A stretch of 7,032 bases of DNA from Chloroflexota bacterium (GTDB lineage Bacteria > Chloroflexota > Dehalococcoidia > DSTF01 > JACRBR01), in NCBI GenBank assembly GCA_021813085.1, contig JAKAMA010000127.1, forward strand, positions 1-7,032, given 5' to 3'. The notes beneath the pieces were generated by a model. It had not been told where the DNA came from and did no database searches. It saw only the letters and a list, made by a program, of their open reading frames with translations. A program made the translations under genes and the position numbers. Numbering within the stretch: position 1 is the stretch's first letter; every line of letters begins with the position of its first letter. Positions 5,042 through 7,032 of the stretch are shown here, in pieces.

Positions 5042-7032
<1,991 letters not shown>

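Overview
The window is GC-rich chromosomal DNA from a bacterium, with G or C at most third codon positions. It is packed with ordinary single-copy genes and carries no phage, plasmid, CRISPR or transposase gene. A GTG start behind a strong AGGAGGA ribosome site, a TACACT-type -10 box, one apparently leaderless gene, and short palindromes and heptamer repeats between genes would suit a soil or subsurface lineage such as Acidobacteriota (Vicinamibacteria-like). That placement is inferred from general appearance only and is weak.

Layout, left to right. (1) The 3' end of a plus-strand CehA/McbA-type (PHP-fold) metallohydrolase, ending at 427. (2) A 157-base convergent gap (428-584) full of short palindromes and 7-base tandem repeats. 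(3) larE on the minus strand (585-1427), an ATP-dependent sulfur transferase of nickel-pincer cofactor synthesis; its stop codon lies inside a repeat. (4) A 193-base divergent gap (1428-1620) with a likely leaderless larE promoter and a weak plus-strand promoter. (5) A membrane-anchored GAF/HD-GYP protein on the plus strand (1621-3366), predicted to be a cyclic-di-GMP phosphodiesterase. (6) A 315-base convergent gap (3367-3681) holding the same two palindrome types as gap 2, in the same order, with a GTAG-headed REP-like hairpin between them. (7) An alkylsulfatase-like metallo-beta-lactamase protein on the minus strand (3682-4968) with its own promoter and ribosome site. (8) ligA, the NAD+-dependent DNA ligase, on the minus strand (5042 to the right edge), lacking only its first few residues.

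The genes do not form one pathway. ligA and the metallohydrolase are co-directional and 73 bases apart, so they may be partly co-transcribed, but a promoter-like box lies between them. larE and the HD-GYP gene diverge from one intergenic region.

I found no convincing new multi-gene system. The signal most worth following is the modular repeat family in the two convergent gaps: GTAG-headed hairpins, heptamer tandem repeats and a shared second hairpin. One member appears to supply the last ten codons and the stop codon of larE.
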